Shown here one piece after another: positions 39,633-47,398 of a DNA stretch of 48,344 bases (position 1 is the stretch's first letter; every line of letters starts with the position of its first letter). The notes beneath the pieces are model-generated. The model had not been told where the DNA came from. It worked only from the letters and a program-made list of their open reading frames with translations, and did no database searches. Where the stretch lies: the NCBI RefSeq assembly GCF_002005565.1, contig NZ_BDJC01000054.1, forward strand, positions 1 to 48,344, read 5' to 3'. This DNA comes from Streptomyces sp. JHA26. GTDB lineage: Bacteria > Actinomycetota > Actinomycetes > Streptomycetales > Streptomycetaceae. Position numbers and translations under genes: made by a program.

Positions 39633-39906
39633 GACGCATCCCTGCCTTTGCTGTGGACGTTGCTGCGGAACGGACACGCCGGGGGCGACGCCCCGGCGGC
39701 TGACCCACTATCCGGGCGTTCCGCCCGCTCCGGCGGGAAAGCGCGGCACTTCGTACACGAAGGGAGGGAGTCCACGCGTCCGCGCATGAAACGGGGTGTG
39801 TCCGGACATCATCGTGCCCGGACGCGGGAGCCCGCCGCGGCGCGGGACCCCCGCGCACCCCCGGCGGCCTCGCCCGGAACCGCGGATCGGGATCACCACC
39901 GGACCG

Positions 39907-40812
39907 CTACCGCTCCGGCCTGTCCGCGAACACCCACCGGTTGCCCGCCAGCGCGTCGTTCTCCTCGGGCAGCGGACCGCGTCCGTGCCGGCGAGTGAAG
40001 TCGAAGGGAGTACGGACCGAGGTGGACCAGCCACTACGCGCCAGACAGGCCGCGGAGTCGGGCCGCTGCTCCTTGCTGAACAGGTCGAGCAGGTCGATGC
40101 CGAGCTGTTCCCGCGTCGACGTGTACAGCGGGCTGTCCCGGTACGCCAGCAGGTCCTTCTCGAGCTTGACCTCGAACGCCAGGGCGCTGCCCGCCGCGCT
40201 CAACCGGTCCACCGTGCCGATCAGGCCGGCCTCGGCCGCGCGGGGGAGGTAGAACAGCAGCCCCTCGGCCAGCCACGCGGTGGGGGCCGCCGGGTCGAAG
40301 CCGGCCGCCGTCAGCGCACCGGCCCAGTCGGCGCGCAGGTCGACCGCGACCGGCACGCGCGTCGCCCTCGGTACGGCCGCCAGCGCGTCGAGCACCTGGT
40401 GCTTGAACCCGAGGACGCCACCCCTGTCGATCTCGAAGATCACGCAGTCGGTGGGCCAGTCGAGCCGGAACGCCCGCGCGTCCAGCCCCGCCCCGAGCAG
40501 TACCACCTGGCGGGCGCCGGTCCGGACCGACCGGAGCAGGAAGTCGTCGAGGACGCGGGTCCGCAGACCGAAGTAGCGGGCGAAGCGCCCCCACAGCGGG
40601 TTCGCGTCCCCGTCCGGAGCCTGCTCCGGGCGGACCGGCCAGTGCGCGGACGCCGGGGCGGCGAGCACGAAGTGCTCCGCGTAGACGTCCTGGGCGAGGC
40701 TGTCCGGGCGGTGGGTCTCGATCGCCCGTGCCGCGGCGACCAGAAGGGCGGTCAGGCCGACCCCTCCCTCCACGCCGTCCGCACCGGTGCTGCGCGGCGC
40801 CGTGTCGACCAT
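39907..40812 (-). CDS. SAM-dependent methyltransferase (TIGR00027/LCM-like)
   Basis: This 301-residue enzyme has the family pattern VVLLGAGLDARAFRLDWP (SAM motif I, about 105) and VIFEIDRGGVLGFKHQVL, then WLAEGLLFYLP. This group, expanded in actinobacteria, is related to leucine carboxyl methyltransferases and often O-methylates carboxyl groups or hydroxyls. Substrate is unknown. It starts 49 bases after the alcohol dehydrogenase stop on the same strand, so the two may be co-transcribed and the substrate may be a carboxylate or alcohol from that pathway. Confidence 0.9.
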   Translation of the reverse strand: MVDTAPRSTGADGVEGGVGLTALLVAAARAIETHRPDSLAQDVYAEHFVLAAPASAHWPVRPEQAPDGDANPLWGRFARYFGLRTRVLDDFLLRSVRTGARQVVLLGAGLDARAFRLDWPTDCVIFEIDRGGVLGFKHQVLDALAAVPRATRVPVAVDLRADWAGALTAAGFDPAAPTAWLAEGLLFYLPRAAEAGLIGTVDRLSAAGSALAFEVKLEKDLLAYRDSPLYTSTREQLGIDLLDLFSKEQRPDSAACLARSGWSTSVRTPFDFTRRHGRGPLPEENDALAGNRWVFADRPER

Positions 40813-40861
40813 GCGTTCTCCCTGGTTCGAGTGCGGGCTGACGTCGCTCGGGGACGGCAGG

Positions 40862-41995
40862 TCAGACGGGTGGTGCCGTGGAACACCCCGCTCGTCGCTC
40901 CCGTCCGTCCGGAATCAGTACGGGCTTGACGACGAGGCCCGTGTCGCAGTCGTGTTCGGCCTTGTTGACGTCGGCGAGCGGGTAGGTGCGGATCAGCCGG
41001 TCGAAGGGGAACCGCCCGGCCTGCCAGAGCGCGGTCAATCGCGGGATCAGCAGTCCGGGAACGGCGTCGCCCTCGCAGATGTGGGAAATGCCGCGTCCGC
41101 GGTCCAGCGTTCCCGGTTCGAGCGGCAGCGCGGCGTGGAGCCGGGCCACGAGTCCGAGGCGGCCGGTCGGACGCAGCGACCGGAGCGCGTCGTTGATCAG
41201 CCTGGCGGATCCCGTGGTGTCCAGCGCGTACATCACCCCGCCTCCGGTCAGCCGCCGGATGCGGTCGGGCAGGTCGTCCGACGCGGCGGGCAGCGGGAGG
41301 GCGTGGAGACTCTCGGCGAGGGCCAGCCGACCGGGATGCCGGTCGACGGCCACCGTCACCGCCCCGGCGGCGTGGGCCGCCATCACCGCGGCCAGGCCCA
41401 CCGCCCCCGCGCCGAAGACCGCGAGGGTGTCACCGGGGCCGGCACCGAAGGAGTTGAGGACCGCTCCGGCGCCGGTGAGGAAGCCGCAGCCGAGCGGTCC
41501 GAGCAGTTCCAGGGGCAGGGAGGGGTCGACCCGGACGGCGTTGCGGGCCGGGACCACCGCGTACTCGGCGAACGAGGACTGGCCGAACCAACGAGGCGCC
41601 AGGGCGGCGCCGGCCGCGTCGGTGAACCGTGCGGCGTTCTCCCCGCGCCCGCCGAAGAGGTTCAGCGAGGCGAAGGATTCGCAGTAGGCAGGGGCCGCCC
41701 CCCTGCAATTGCGGCAGTGTCCGCAGGAGTCGAAGCTCAGCACGACGTGGTCGCCGACGTGCAGGCCGGTACCCGCGCTCCCCGTCTCCACCACGACTCC
41801 CGATCCCTCGTGCCCGAGGACGGCCGGCAGGGGCGAACGGCCCGCCGACCGCCGGACCGCGAGGTCGGTGCGGCACATCCCGCATCCCGCGATCCGGACC
41901 AGGACCTCGCCCTCGGCCGGCCCCTCCGCCAGCATCACCTCCTCGACGGTGAAGGGGCCCCCGTACGAACGCAGTACCGCCGCGCCGAACCTCAC
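40862..41995 (-). CDS. Zinc-dependent alcohol dehydrogenase (aryl-alcohol type)
   Basis: This 377-residue medium-chain dehydrogenase has the catalytic zinc Cys in GCGMCRTDL, GHEGSGVV, the structural zinc set CGHCRNCRGAAPAYC and a Rossmann motif VFGAGAVGLAAVMAAHAAGA. The overall pattern is that of NAD-dependent benzyl/aryl-alcohol dehydrogenases. The GTG at 41995 has AGGAGG six bases upstream. It lies between an MfnB-type furan synthase and a methyltransferase on one strand, so a furan alcohol/aldehyde is an attractive but unproven substrate. Confidence 0.92.
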   Translation of the reverse strand: MRFGAAVLRSYGGPFTVEEVMLAEGPAEGEVLVRIAGCGMCRTDLAVRRSAGRSPLPAVLGHEGSGVVVETGSAGTGLHVGDHVVLSFDSCGHCRNCRGAAPAYCESFASLNLFGGRGENAARFTDAAGAALAPRWFGQSSFAEYAVVPARNAVRVDPSLPLELLGPLGCGFLTGAGAVLNSFGAGPGDTLAVFGAGAVGLAAVMAAHAAGAVTVAVDRHPGRLALAESLHALPLPAASDDLPDRIRRLTGGGVMYALDTTGSARLINDALRSLRPTGRLGLVARLHAALPLEPGTLDRGRGISHICEGDAVPGLLIPRLTALWQAGRFPFDRLIRTYPLADVNKAEHDCDTGLVVKPVLIPDGRERRAGCSTAPPV

Positions 41996-42172
41996 TTCAT
42001 GCCTCCTCGGGTCGGTGCACGACGAACGGTCCGAGGTTCCCGTGGAGCCTCCGAGGTCCGCCCGCGACAGCCGGCACCGCTGTCCTCGGCACCCGCGAAG
42101 GGCCGGGCACGGTGAAGTGACCGCCCCGGTCACCGGGCGCGTGGTGGGGACGTCCGGTCGCCACGGCGGCGG

Positions 42173-42925
42173 TCAGCTCGCCGCGGCGGCGGCCGCGTGC
42201 TCCCGGATGTGCCGGTCCATCTCCGCCCGGAAGGCGGCCACCAGGTGCGGCCGGATCCGGCCCGCGTTGCGGTCGCCCCCCTCGCAGACCGCCCCGCGCA
42301 CCCCGACGATGTCCGTTTCGACACGAGCCAGCTCACCCAGGTCGTCGGCCCTGACGCTGCCCGCCAGTGCGGCGAGGAGCCCGGCGCCGTGAGCACGCCG
42401 CACGAACTCGGCGCACACGTCGGGCGGGACGTGGTCGAACAGCCGTGTCCCGTCCTTGACCGCGGTGTCGAGCATGGCGGCGTCGGCGCCGGAGCGGGCG
42501 GCGATGTCGGGCAGCGCGAGCGGGTTGACGCAGCCGATGCGGTGGGCGTCGGCGTAGCCCGAGGCGACGACGAACGCGTCCGCCCGGTAGTCCTTCACGG
42601 CCCGGACGACCCCTCGCATGACCTCGACGGCCTGTTCGGGGGTGGTGCACCCGTAGAGGCCGACCTTGATGTAGGTGGCTCCGGACACGGCCGCACCGAG
42701 CGCGGCCTGGGCCACCGTGCCGGGCTTGTACGGCACGTCCCCCACCGTGGCGGAGACCGGCTTGTCCGACGGAACCGTGTCGCGGATCTCCTTGATGACC
42801 CAGGGGAAGTTCGCGCCGAGCGAGCCCTCGTCGGGCTTCTTGACGTCGACGATGTCGAGGTGCTCGGCCGCCTTGGCGCAGTCGAGGGCTTCGTCGACGC
42901 CGTCGGGAGAGATGAGGAGCAACAA
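42173..42925 (-). CDS. (5-formylfuran-3-yl)methyl phosphate synthase, MfnB family
   Basis: This 250-residue protein follows the MfnB/DUF556 family from the N terminus: LLLLISPDGVDEALD, then DIVDVKKPDEGSLGANFPWV, ATYIKVGLYGCTTPEQAVEV and AMLDTAVKDGTRLFDHV. The lysines in VDVKKP, YIKVG and AVKDG, and the Asp in LDTAV, correspond to catalytic residues of the archaeal enzyme as I recall it. MfnB condenses two glyceraldehyde-3-phosphates into a furan for methanofuran. The start is a TTG with AAGGA seven bases upstream, giving the family N terminus; no ATG or GTG fits. The natural product here is unknown. Confidence 0.9.
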   Translation of the reverse strand: MLLLISPDGVDEALDCAKAAEHLDIVDVKKPDEGSLGANFPWVIKEIRDTVPSDKPVSATVGDVPYKPGTVAQAALGAAVSGATYIKVGLYGCTTPEQAVEVMRGVVRAVKDYRADAFVVASGYADAHRIGCVNPLALPDIAARSGADAAMLDTAVKDGTRLFDHVPPDVCAEFVRRAHGAGLLAALAGSVRADDLGELARVETDIVGVRGAVCEGGDRNAGRIRPHLVAAFRAEMDRHIREHAAAAAAS

Positions 42926-43205
42926 GGTGGGATCCTTCCCTGGCAGGCCCACCCGCCGGGGGCGGATGCGCGGATTCGCCTGGCTCACGTGCGGTCCGCA
43001 CATCATTTCCGCGGTCGTCGGGGTTCGGCAGGGCGCGCGGAGTGACGAACGGATCGTTGCCATGGGACGTGCCCGCCCCGCGCAACGCGCCGTTCGCGCT
43101 GGACCGGCCGTGCGCGGGTGCGCCGGCGGATCCGGTTCGTCGGGTCCCGCCGCCCCGAGCCGAGGCCGACGGTGTGGGAGTCGCCGAAGGGGTGATGCTG
43201 AAGGG

Positions 43206-43958
43206 ATGGAACAGCGCATCCACGCCGGTCTCTTCACCCGTGCCTTCGGTCCTCCGCCGTGCGCGGGTGCGCCGACGGTGGTGCTGGTGCACGGACTGGG
43301 ACTGTCGGGGCGCTACTTCGTACCGCTGGCGCGGCGGCTGGCGGCGAGGGGGCTCACCGTGCTTGTGCCGGACCTGCCGGGCAACGCGCGGTCACGGACC
43401 GTGGTGCGCCGGATGCCCGACGTGGTGCGGGCCGCCGACGTCCTCGCCCGCTGGCACCGGCAGTGCGTGCCGGGACCGGGTCTGCTGGTGGCCAACTCGG
43501 TCGGCTGCCAGGTGGTCGCGGCCCTCGCCGCCCGCCACCCGGCTCTGGCCGACCGGCTCGTCCTGCTCGGCCCGGCGCTCACACCGGGTGTGCCCGTCCG
43601 GCGCCAGGGCGGCCGGCTGCTCGCGGACGCGTTCCGGGAACCGCTCTCCCTGCTCGGGGTGGCCGCGGCGGACTACCTGCTCACCGGCCCCCTGCGGGTC
43701 GTCGCGTCCCTGCGCCACGCGCTGCGGGACGCCGCCACGGCGTTCGAGGGCCATCTGGCCCACGTCGTCGTGCCGACGCTCGTCGTGCGCGGGGCCGGTG
43801 ACCCCCTCGCCTCCGCGGCCTGGACCCGGCGCGTGGCACGGCTGGTCGCCGACGGTCACGCGACCGAGGTACCGGGCGCGGCGCACGCGGCGCACTACAG
43901 CGCGCCGGAAGCCGTGGCCGAGCTGATCGAGACGTTCGCGGCGGGGGAGATCCCGTGA
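43206..43958 (+). CDS. Alpha/beta hydrolase
   Basis: This 250-residue hydrolase has the oxyanion strand TVVLVHGLGLSGRYF, the nucleophile elbow VANSVGCQV (Ser about 98, with Asn in the usual Gly position), an acid in VVRGAGDPL and His in PGAAHAAHY. It could be an esterase, lactonase or C-C hydrolase. The gene is divergent from the MfnB gene with 280 bases between them, so shared regulation is possible. Confidence 0.88.
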   Translation: MEQRIHAGLFTRAFGPPPCAGAPTVVLVHGLGLSGRYFVPLARRLAARGLTVLVPDLPGNARSRTVVRRMPDVVRAADVLARWHRQCVPGPGLLVANSVGCQVVAALAARHPALADRLVLLGPALTPGVPVRRQGGRLLADAFREPLSLLGVAAADYLLTGPLRVVASLRHALRDAATAFEGHLAHVVVPTLVVRGAGDPLASAAWTRRVARLVADGHATEVPGAAHAAHYSAPEAVAELIETFAAGEIP

Positions 43959-44099
43959 GACCACCGGCCCGTCCGACCCGCCAGGCCGTTCCCCGTCCTC
44001 GCGAGGGGTCCACCGTCCGCCCGCACGGCCCGCCGGTCGCCGTGGGTGCGCCCGCTGCCCGGCCGCCTTCCGCGGGTGCCGTGCCGGGGGCCGGGGGCG

Positions 44100-44930
44100 T
44101 CACCCGAGGGGCGGGCGCAGGTCCAGGAGATGGTGCGTCAGTGCCATCAGGCGCTTGCGGGCCTCGGGGTCGTACGCCTGCTCGTGGGCGCGCGCGTCGG
44201 TGAACTGGTCGAAGTAACGCCCGGTGGCGCCTTCCAGATCCGGATCGAGCACCAGCCGCACGGTGGGCCGTACGCCCTCCTCGATGCCGGTGACCGGGGT
44301 CAGGCCGTACGCGCGCACTCCCGCGGTGTCCATCAGGTGCGCGGGGTGGAGGGTGTTGACCGTGACTCCGGTCCCTTCCAGTGCGGCGGCCAGCTCGAAC
44401 GTCGCCATGATCATCGCGAGCTTGCTGCGGCAGTAGGCGCGCAGACCCTCGTAGTCCCGCTCCAGCATCACGTCGTCGAAGTCGACGGCTTCCTGCCCTA
44501 TCGAGGCGACGTTGACCACGCGGGCGGGCGCGGAGGCGGTGAGCAGGGGCAGCAGGTCGCGGGTGAGGGCGTAGGGGGCGAGGTGGTTGACGGCGAACCG
44601 CAGCTCGTGTCCCTGCCGGCTCAGTTCCCGGCGGAGGGGCTCCGCGCCGCCGCCGGCGAGGGCGTTGTTGACCAGTGCGTCGAGGCGGGGTTCGGCGGCG
44701 CGGATCCGGGCGGCCATGTCGTGCACCTGGTCGAGGTCGGCCAGGTCCGCGAGGTAGGTGCGTACGCAGGCGCCGACGACGGCGGCCCTCACCTCGGCGG
44801 CCGCCGCCTCGACGCGTGCGCGGTCGCGGCCGTGCAGCAGAACGGTGTGGCCCCGCTCGGCGAGTTCGAGGGCGATGCCACGGCCCAGGCCCTGGCTCGC
44901 GCCGGTGATCAGAATGGTGCGTCGGCTCAT
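44100..44930 (-). CDS. Short-chain dehydrogenase/reductase
   Basis: This 276-residue classical-type SDR has the cofactor motif ILITGASQGLGRGIAL, LVNNALAGGG, the catalytic Ser in VVNVASIGQEAV and the YxxxK motif in AYCRSKLAM (about 160). The Arg in HGRDRARV suggests NADPH. Substrate is unknown. The ATG at 44930 is preferred; an in-frame ATG at 44939 abuts its weak AGG box. It is convergent with the hydrolase gene. Confidence 0.92.
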   Translation of the reverse strand: MSRRTILITGASQGLGRGIALELAERGHTVLLHGRDRARVEAAAAEVRAAVVGACVRTYLADLADLDQVHDMAARIRAAEPRLDALVNNALAGGGAEPLRRELSRQGHELRFAVNHLAPYALTRDLLPLLTASAPARVVNVASIGQEAVDFDDVMLERDYEGLRAYCRSKLAMIMATFELAAALEGTGVTVNTLHPAHLMDTAGVRAYGLTPVTGIEEGVRPTVRLVLDPDLEGATGRYFDQFTDARAHEQAYDPEARKRLMALTHHLLDLRPPLG

Positions 44931-45327
44931 GTCGATCATCCTGGCCGGGGACCGGTGGCACGGGGGAGAGCGTGACGAGCCTGGTGTCACCACCACCAGG
45001 CTCGTCACGAACGACGACGGCAACGGCAACGGCAGGTCCAGGGTCTCCGGCCCCGGCCGGGTCGCGGTGAGGTCCTGGCTCGGAAGACGTCCGATCGACG
45101 TGGTCACCCGGGAGGCGGCGCCGGGACCGGCACGGCCGACGACGGCCGTCACGTGGACGGGGGCGGCGCCGACGGATGTGCCGAACCCGGCGGCGGTCCG
45201 TGCCAGGGCGCCGTGCCGGCGGAGGTGGACCAGGCCGGCGGGGGCACGCCGGCGGGGCGGGAGCCTGCGGCGCCGATGCTCTTGCCGGTCGTCCGCCCCA
45301 TGGGCGGGGTGGGCGCCGTACCGCCCT
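44931..45327. other. Gap with a long hairpin
   Basis: These 397 bases hold no supported gene. The main structure is a perfect 16-bp hairpin (44971-45009), listed separately. Otherwise the sequence must contain the SDR promoter. Confidence 0.5.
44971..45009. terminator. Perfect 16-bp hairpin
   Basis: CGTGACGAGCCTGGTG (44971-44986) is exactly complementary to 44994-45009 around a seven-base loop. It lies 40 bases upstream of the SDR start and 320 bases past the SnoaL-like stop. It could terminate the latter transcript, or regulate the SDR gene as a DNA or RNA element. Confidence 0.55.
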
Positions 45328-45771
45328 TCACCGAGCCTCCGCTTCGAACGCCTGGGCGACAGCGAGGCTGTCCTCGTAGACGTGATGCCGGGTGACGAGA
45401 CCGCCTTCGACGGTGAGGTGCAGGGCGAACCGGGCGCGGTACGCACGTCCGGTGGACCGGGCGGTCTGGCGGATCTCTCCGAGCACGACCGCGTCGTTTC
45501 CGTCGATCAGAATGCGCTCGACCTCGGTGGCCGCGTGCTCCGGCACGTGGTGCTCGGCAAGCTCGCGATAGTGGGCAGCCGCGTCGGCCCGGGTGGAACG
45601 GTGACGGATCCACGGGGTGGCGGGGCGCCCGTGCTCGGCCTCCGGCCAGTCCAGCTTCCAGTCGCCCTCCTCGGCGTACAGCTCGGCGATGTGCTCGGGA
45701 TCGCCCCCGCCGATCCTCTGCAGCAGTTCCTCGACCACGGTGCGCGTGCTCAGGGAGGCGGCTGTCGACAT
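45328..45771 (-). CDS. SnoaL-like / NTF2-fold protein
   Basis: This 147-residue protein has the NTF2-like helical start (TVVEELLQRIGGGDPEHIAE), LYAEEGDWKLDWPE and C-terminal strands (YRARFALHLTVEGGLVTRHH, VYEDSLAVAQAFE). Members include polyketide cyclases, isomerases and stress proteins; the role is open. GAAGGGGC precedes the ATG at 45771. It lies 149 bases after the sulfur transporter on the same strand. Confidence 0.88.
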   Translation of the reverse strand: MSTAASLSTRTVVEELLQRIGGGDPEHIAELYAEEGDWKLDWPEAEHGRPATPWIRHRSTRADAAAHYRELAEHHVPEHAATEVERILIDGNDAVVLGEIRQTARSTGRAYRARFALHLTVEGGLVTRHHVYEDSLAVAQAFEAEAR

Positions 45772-45920
45772 GACTGCCCCTTCGTCTCGTTCCGCGTCCC
45801 GTCGACGCGGAGGCATCAGCAAGCCTGCCCGCGCGGACAGGCCGAGGCGATTACCCCGGACGTAAGGCAGGCGCGTCACCACGCTCCCCTCCGGCACCTG
45901 CGCCGCACGGGCGCCCCCCG

Positions 45921-47219
45921 TCAGCAGACGCCGTCGCCCGGCTTGGGATTGCCGAGGCCGAACAGCGGCCGCAGCCGGAGGCCCACCCAGGTGCCGGCCA
46001 GCGCGAAGGCACCCCACAGCCAGCCGCTGAGGCTGCCCGAGGCGATGCCCGCCAGGTAGGCGCCGATGTTGCAGCCGCCGGCCAGCCGGGCGCCGACGCC
46101 CATCAGCACACCGCCGAGCACCGCCGCGACGGCGGTACGCCAGGGGATGCCCCGGTGCAGCGCCCAGGTGCCGCCCAGCGCGGCGGCGACGGCCGCGCCG
46201 ATCATGATGCCGATGTCGGTGAGACTGGTCTTGTCGGCGAGCACCGGACCGGCCAGCATCTCGGCGTTGCCGGGCCGCTGCCACCAGGTCCAGTTCTCCG
46301 GGTGACCCCCGAGGGCGCCCACCAGCTCCGAGCCCCACAGGCTGAAGGCGCTGGTGACGCCCCAGGCGCCGCCGGACACCAGCAGGACCCCCGCACCGAG
46401 CACGGCCAGCGCCAGGGCGCCGACGGCCAGGGGCCAGGAGCCGCGGACGGCCCGGACGGCGGCCCGGCGTGCCGAGGGGACGGCGCCCAGCGGCGGCGGG
46501 TTCCGGCGGGCCTGGATGCGCCGGCTGACCAGCACCACGAGGAGCAGCGCGGCGATGGTGACGCCCCAGGAGCCGAACCAGCCGATGTGATCGGACAGCA
46601 CGACGGGCTCCCAGGCCGGGAGGTCCTTCCACAGGTCGAACTGCCAGGCGGCCAGCGTGGCGCCGGCGACGAAGCCGCCGAGGGTCAGCACGATGGACGT
46701 CTGTCCCGAGCCGACCGCGAAGAGGGTGCCCGAGGCGCAGGCGCCGCCGAGCTGCATGCCGATCGCGAACAGCGCCGAACCGGCGAACAGACCGACGCCG
46801 ATCGGTCCGGCGGACGGCGCGGGCTGGGAGCCGAACAGCCCGGTCCCCGTGCCGATGAGCAGCGCGAACAGGGTGGCCGTGGTACCGAGGAGCAGGGCGT
46901 GTGCCCGCAGCCCGGTCCCGTTGCCCACGGCGACCAGCTGCCGCCAGGCGGAGGTGAAGCCGAACCGGGAGTGGAAGAGGGCGACGCCCAGGCCGAGGCC
47001 GAGCAGGAGCAGCACGCCCGGCTCGGCGCCGTGCGCGGACCACACGTACACGGTGAGAGCGGCCGCGAGCAGTCCGGACACGGCAAGCGGCGTCCGCCGC
47101 ACCGGGGGCAGGGGCGGCGCCTTCGGACGTTCCGAGGAGGTGGGTGAGGGAGCGAACAGAGGGGTGGTCGCGCGCGGCGGCGCGGCCGGGGGCGACCCGG
47201 CCGGGGGAGCGGTGGTCAC
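45921..47219 (-). CDS. YeeE/YedE-family sulfur transporter
   Basis: This 432-residue membrane protein of the YeeE/YedE (TsuA-type thiosulfate transport) family has two homologous lobes. The first contains QLGGACASGTLFAVGSGQ, the second RLAGGCNIGAYLAGIASGSL. The conserved cysteines in GGACASG and GGCNIGA relay the sulfur substrate in this family, and a further Cys ends the protein. About ten hydrophobic segments follow a Pro/Ala-rich N terminus of about 45 residues. The GTG at 47219 has GGAG seven bases upstream. A cysteine-containing leader ORF lies 81 bases upstream, suggesting control by sulfur supply. Confidence 0.92.
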   Translation of the reverse strand: MTTAPPAGSPPAAPPRATTPLFAPSPTSSERPKAPPLPPVRRTPLAVSGLLAAALTVYVWSAHGAEPGVLLLLGLGLGVALFHSRFGFTSAWRQLVAVGNGTGLRAHALLLGTTATLFALLIGTGTGLFGSQPAPSAGPIGVGLFAGSALFAIGMQLGGACASGTLFAVGSGQTSIVLTLGGFVAGATLAAWQFDLWKDLPAWEPVVLSDHIGWFGSWGVTIAALLLVVLVSRRIQARRNPPPLGAVPSARRAAVRAVRGSWPLAVGALALAVLGAGVLLVSGGAWGVTSAFSLWGSELVGALGGHPENWTWWQRPGNAEMLAGPVLADKTSLTDIGIMIGAAVAAALGGTWALHRGIPWRTAVAAVLGGVLMGVGARLAGGCNIGAYLAGIASGSLSGWLWGAFALAGTWVGLRLRPLFGLGNPKPGDGVC

Positions 47220-47300
47220 GGAAGATCTCCGAGGGTGGTGTGCACGGGGCGGCGGACGCTGGCGGATCGGCGGCGGGAATCACGCGGCCGGTCCGGAGAC

Positions 47301-47384
47301 TCAGCGGGGACAGAGGCCGTCGTCGACGCACCACGCCGAGCACGCGAAGAGCGCGAGGCACAGGAGCGGAGCCGATGCATGCAT
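47301..47384 (-). CDS. Four-cysteine leader peptide before sulfur transporter
   Basis: A 27-codon frame starts at ATG 47384 (MHASAPLLCLALFACSAWC, then VDDGLCPR) and contains Cys codons at positions 9, 15, 19 and 25. There is no ribosome site; TATATT lies seven bases upstream, so a leaderless message beginning at the ATG is likely. The stop is 81 bases before the transporter start. Cys-containing leader peptides preceding sulfur genes are known in actinobacteria, so attenuation by cysteine availability is plausible. An overlapping frame from 47380 runs into the transporter start and is the rival reading. Confidence 0.55.
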   Translation of the reverse strand: MHASAPLLCLALFACSAWCVDDGLCPR

Positions 47385-47398
47385 GTATACGAATATAC
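47385..47398 (-). promoter_or_regulatory. Palindrome over leaderless promoter of leader peptide
   Basis: GTATA and TATAC flank CGAA (plus strand, 47385-47398), an AT-rich perfect inverted repeat. On the minus strand it contains TATATT seven bases before the leader-peptide ATG. The site could be the operator of a sulfur- or redox-responsive repressor overlapping the -10 box. Confidence 0.5.
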
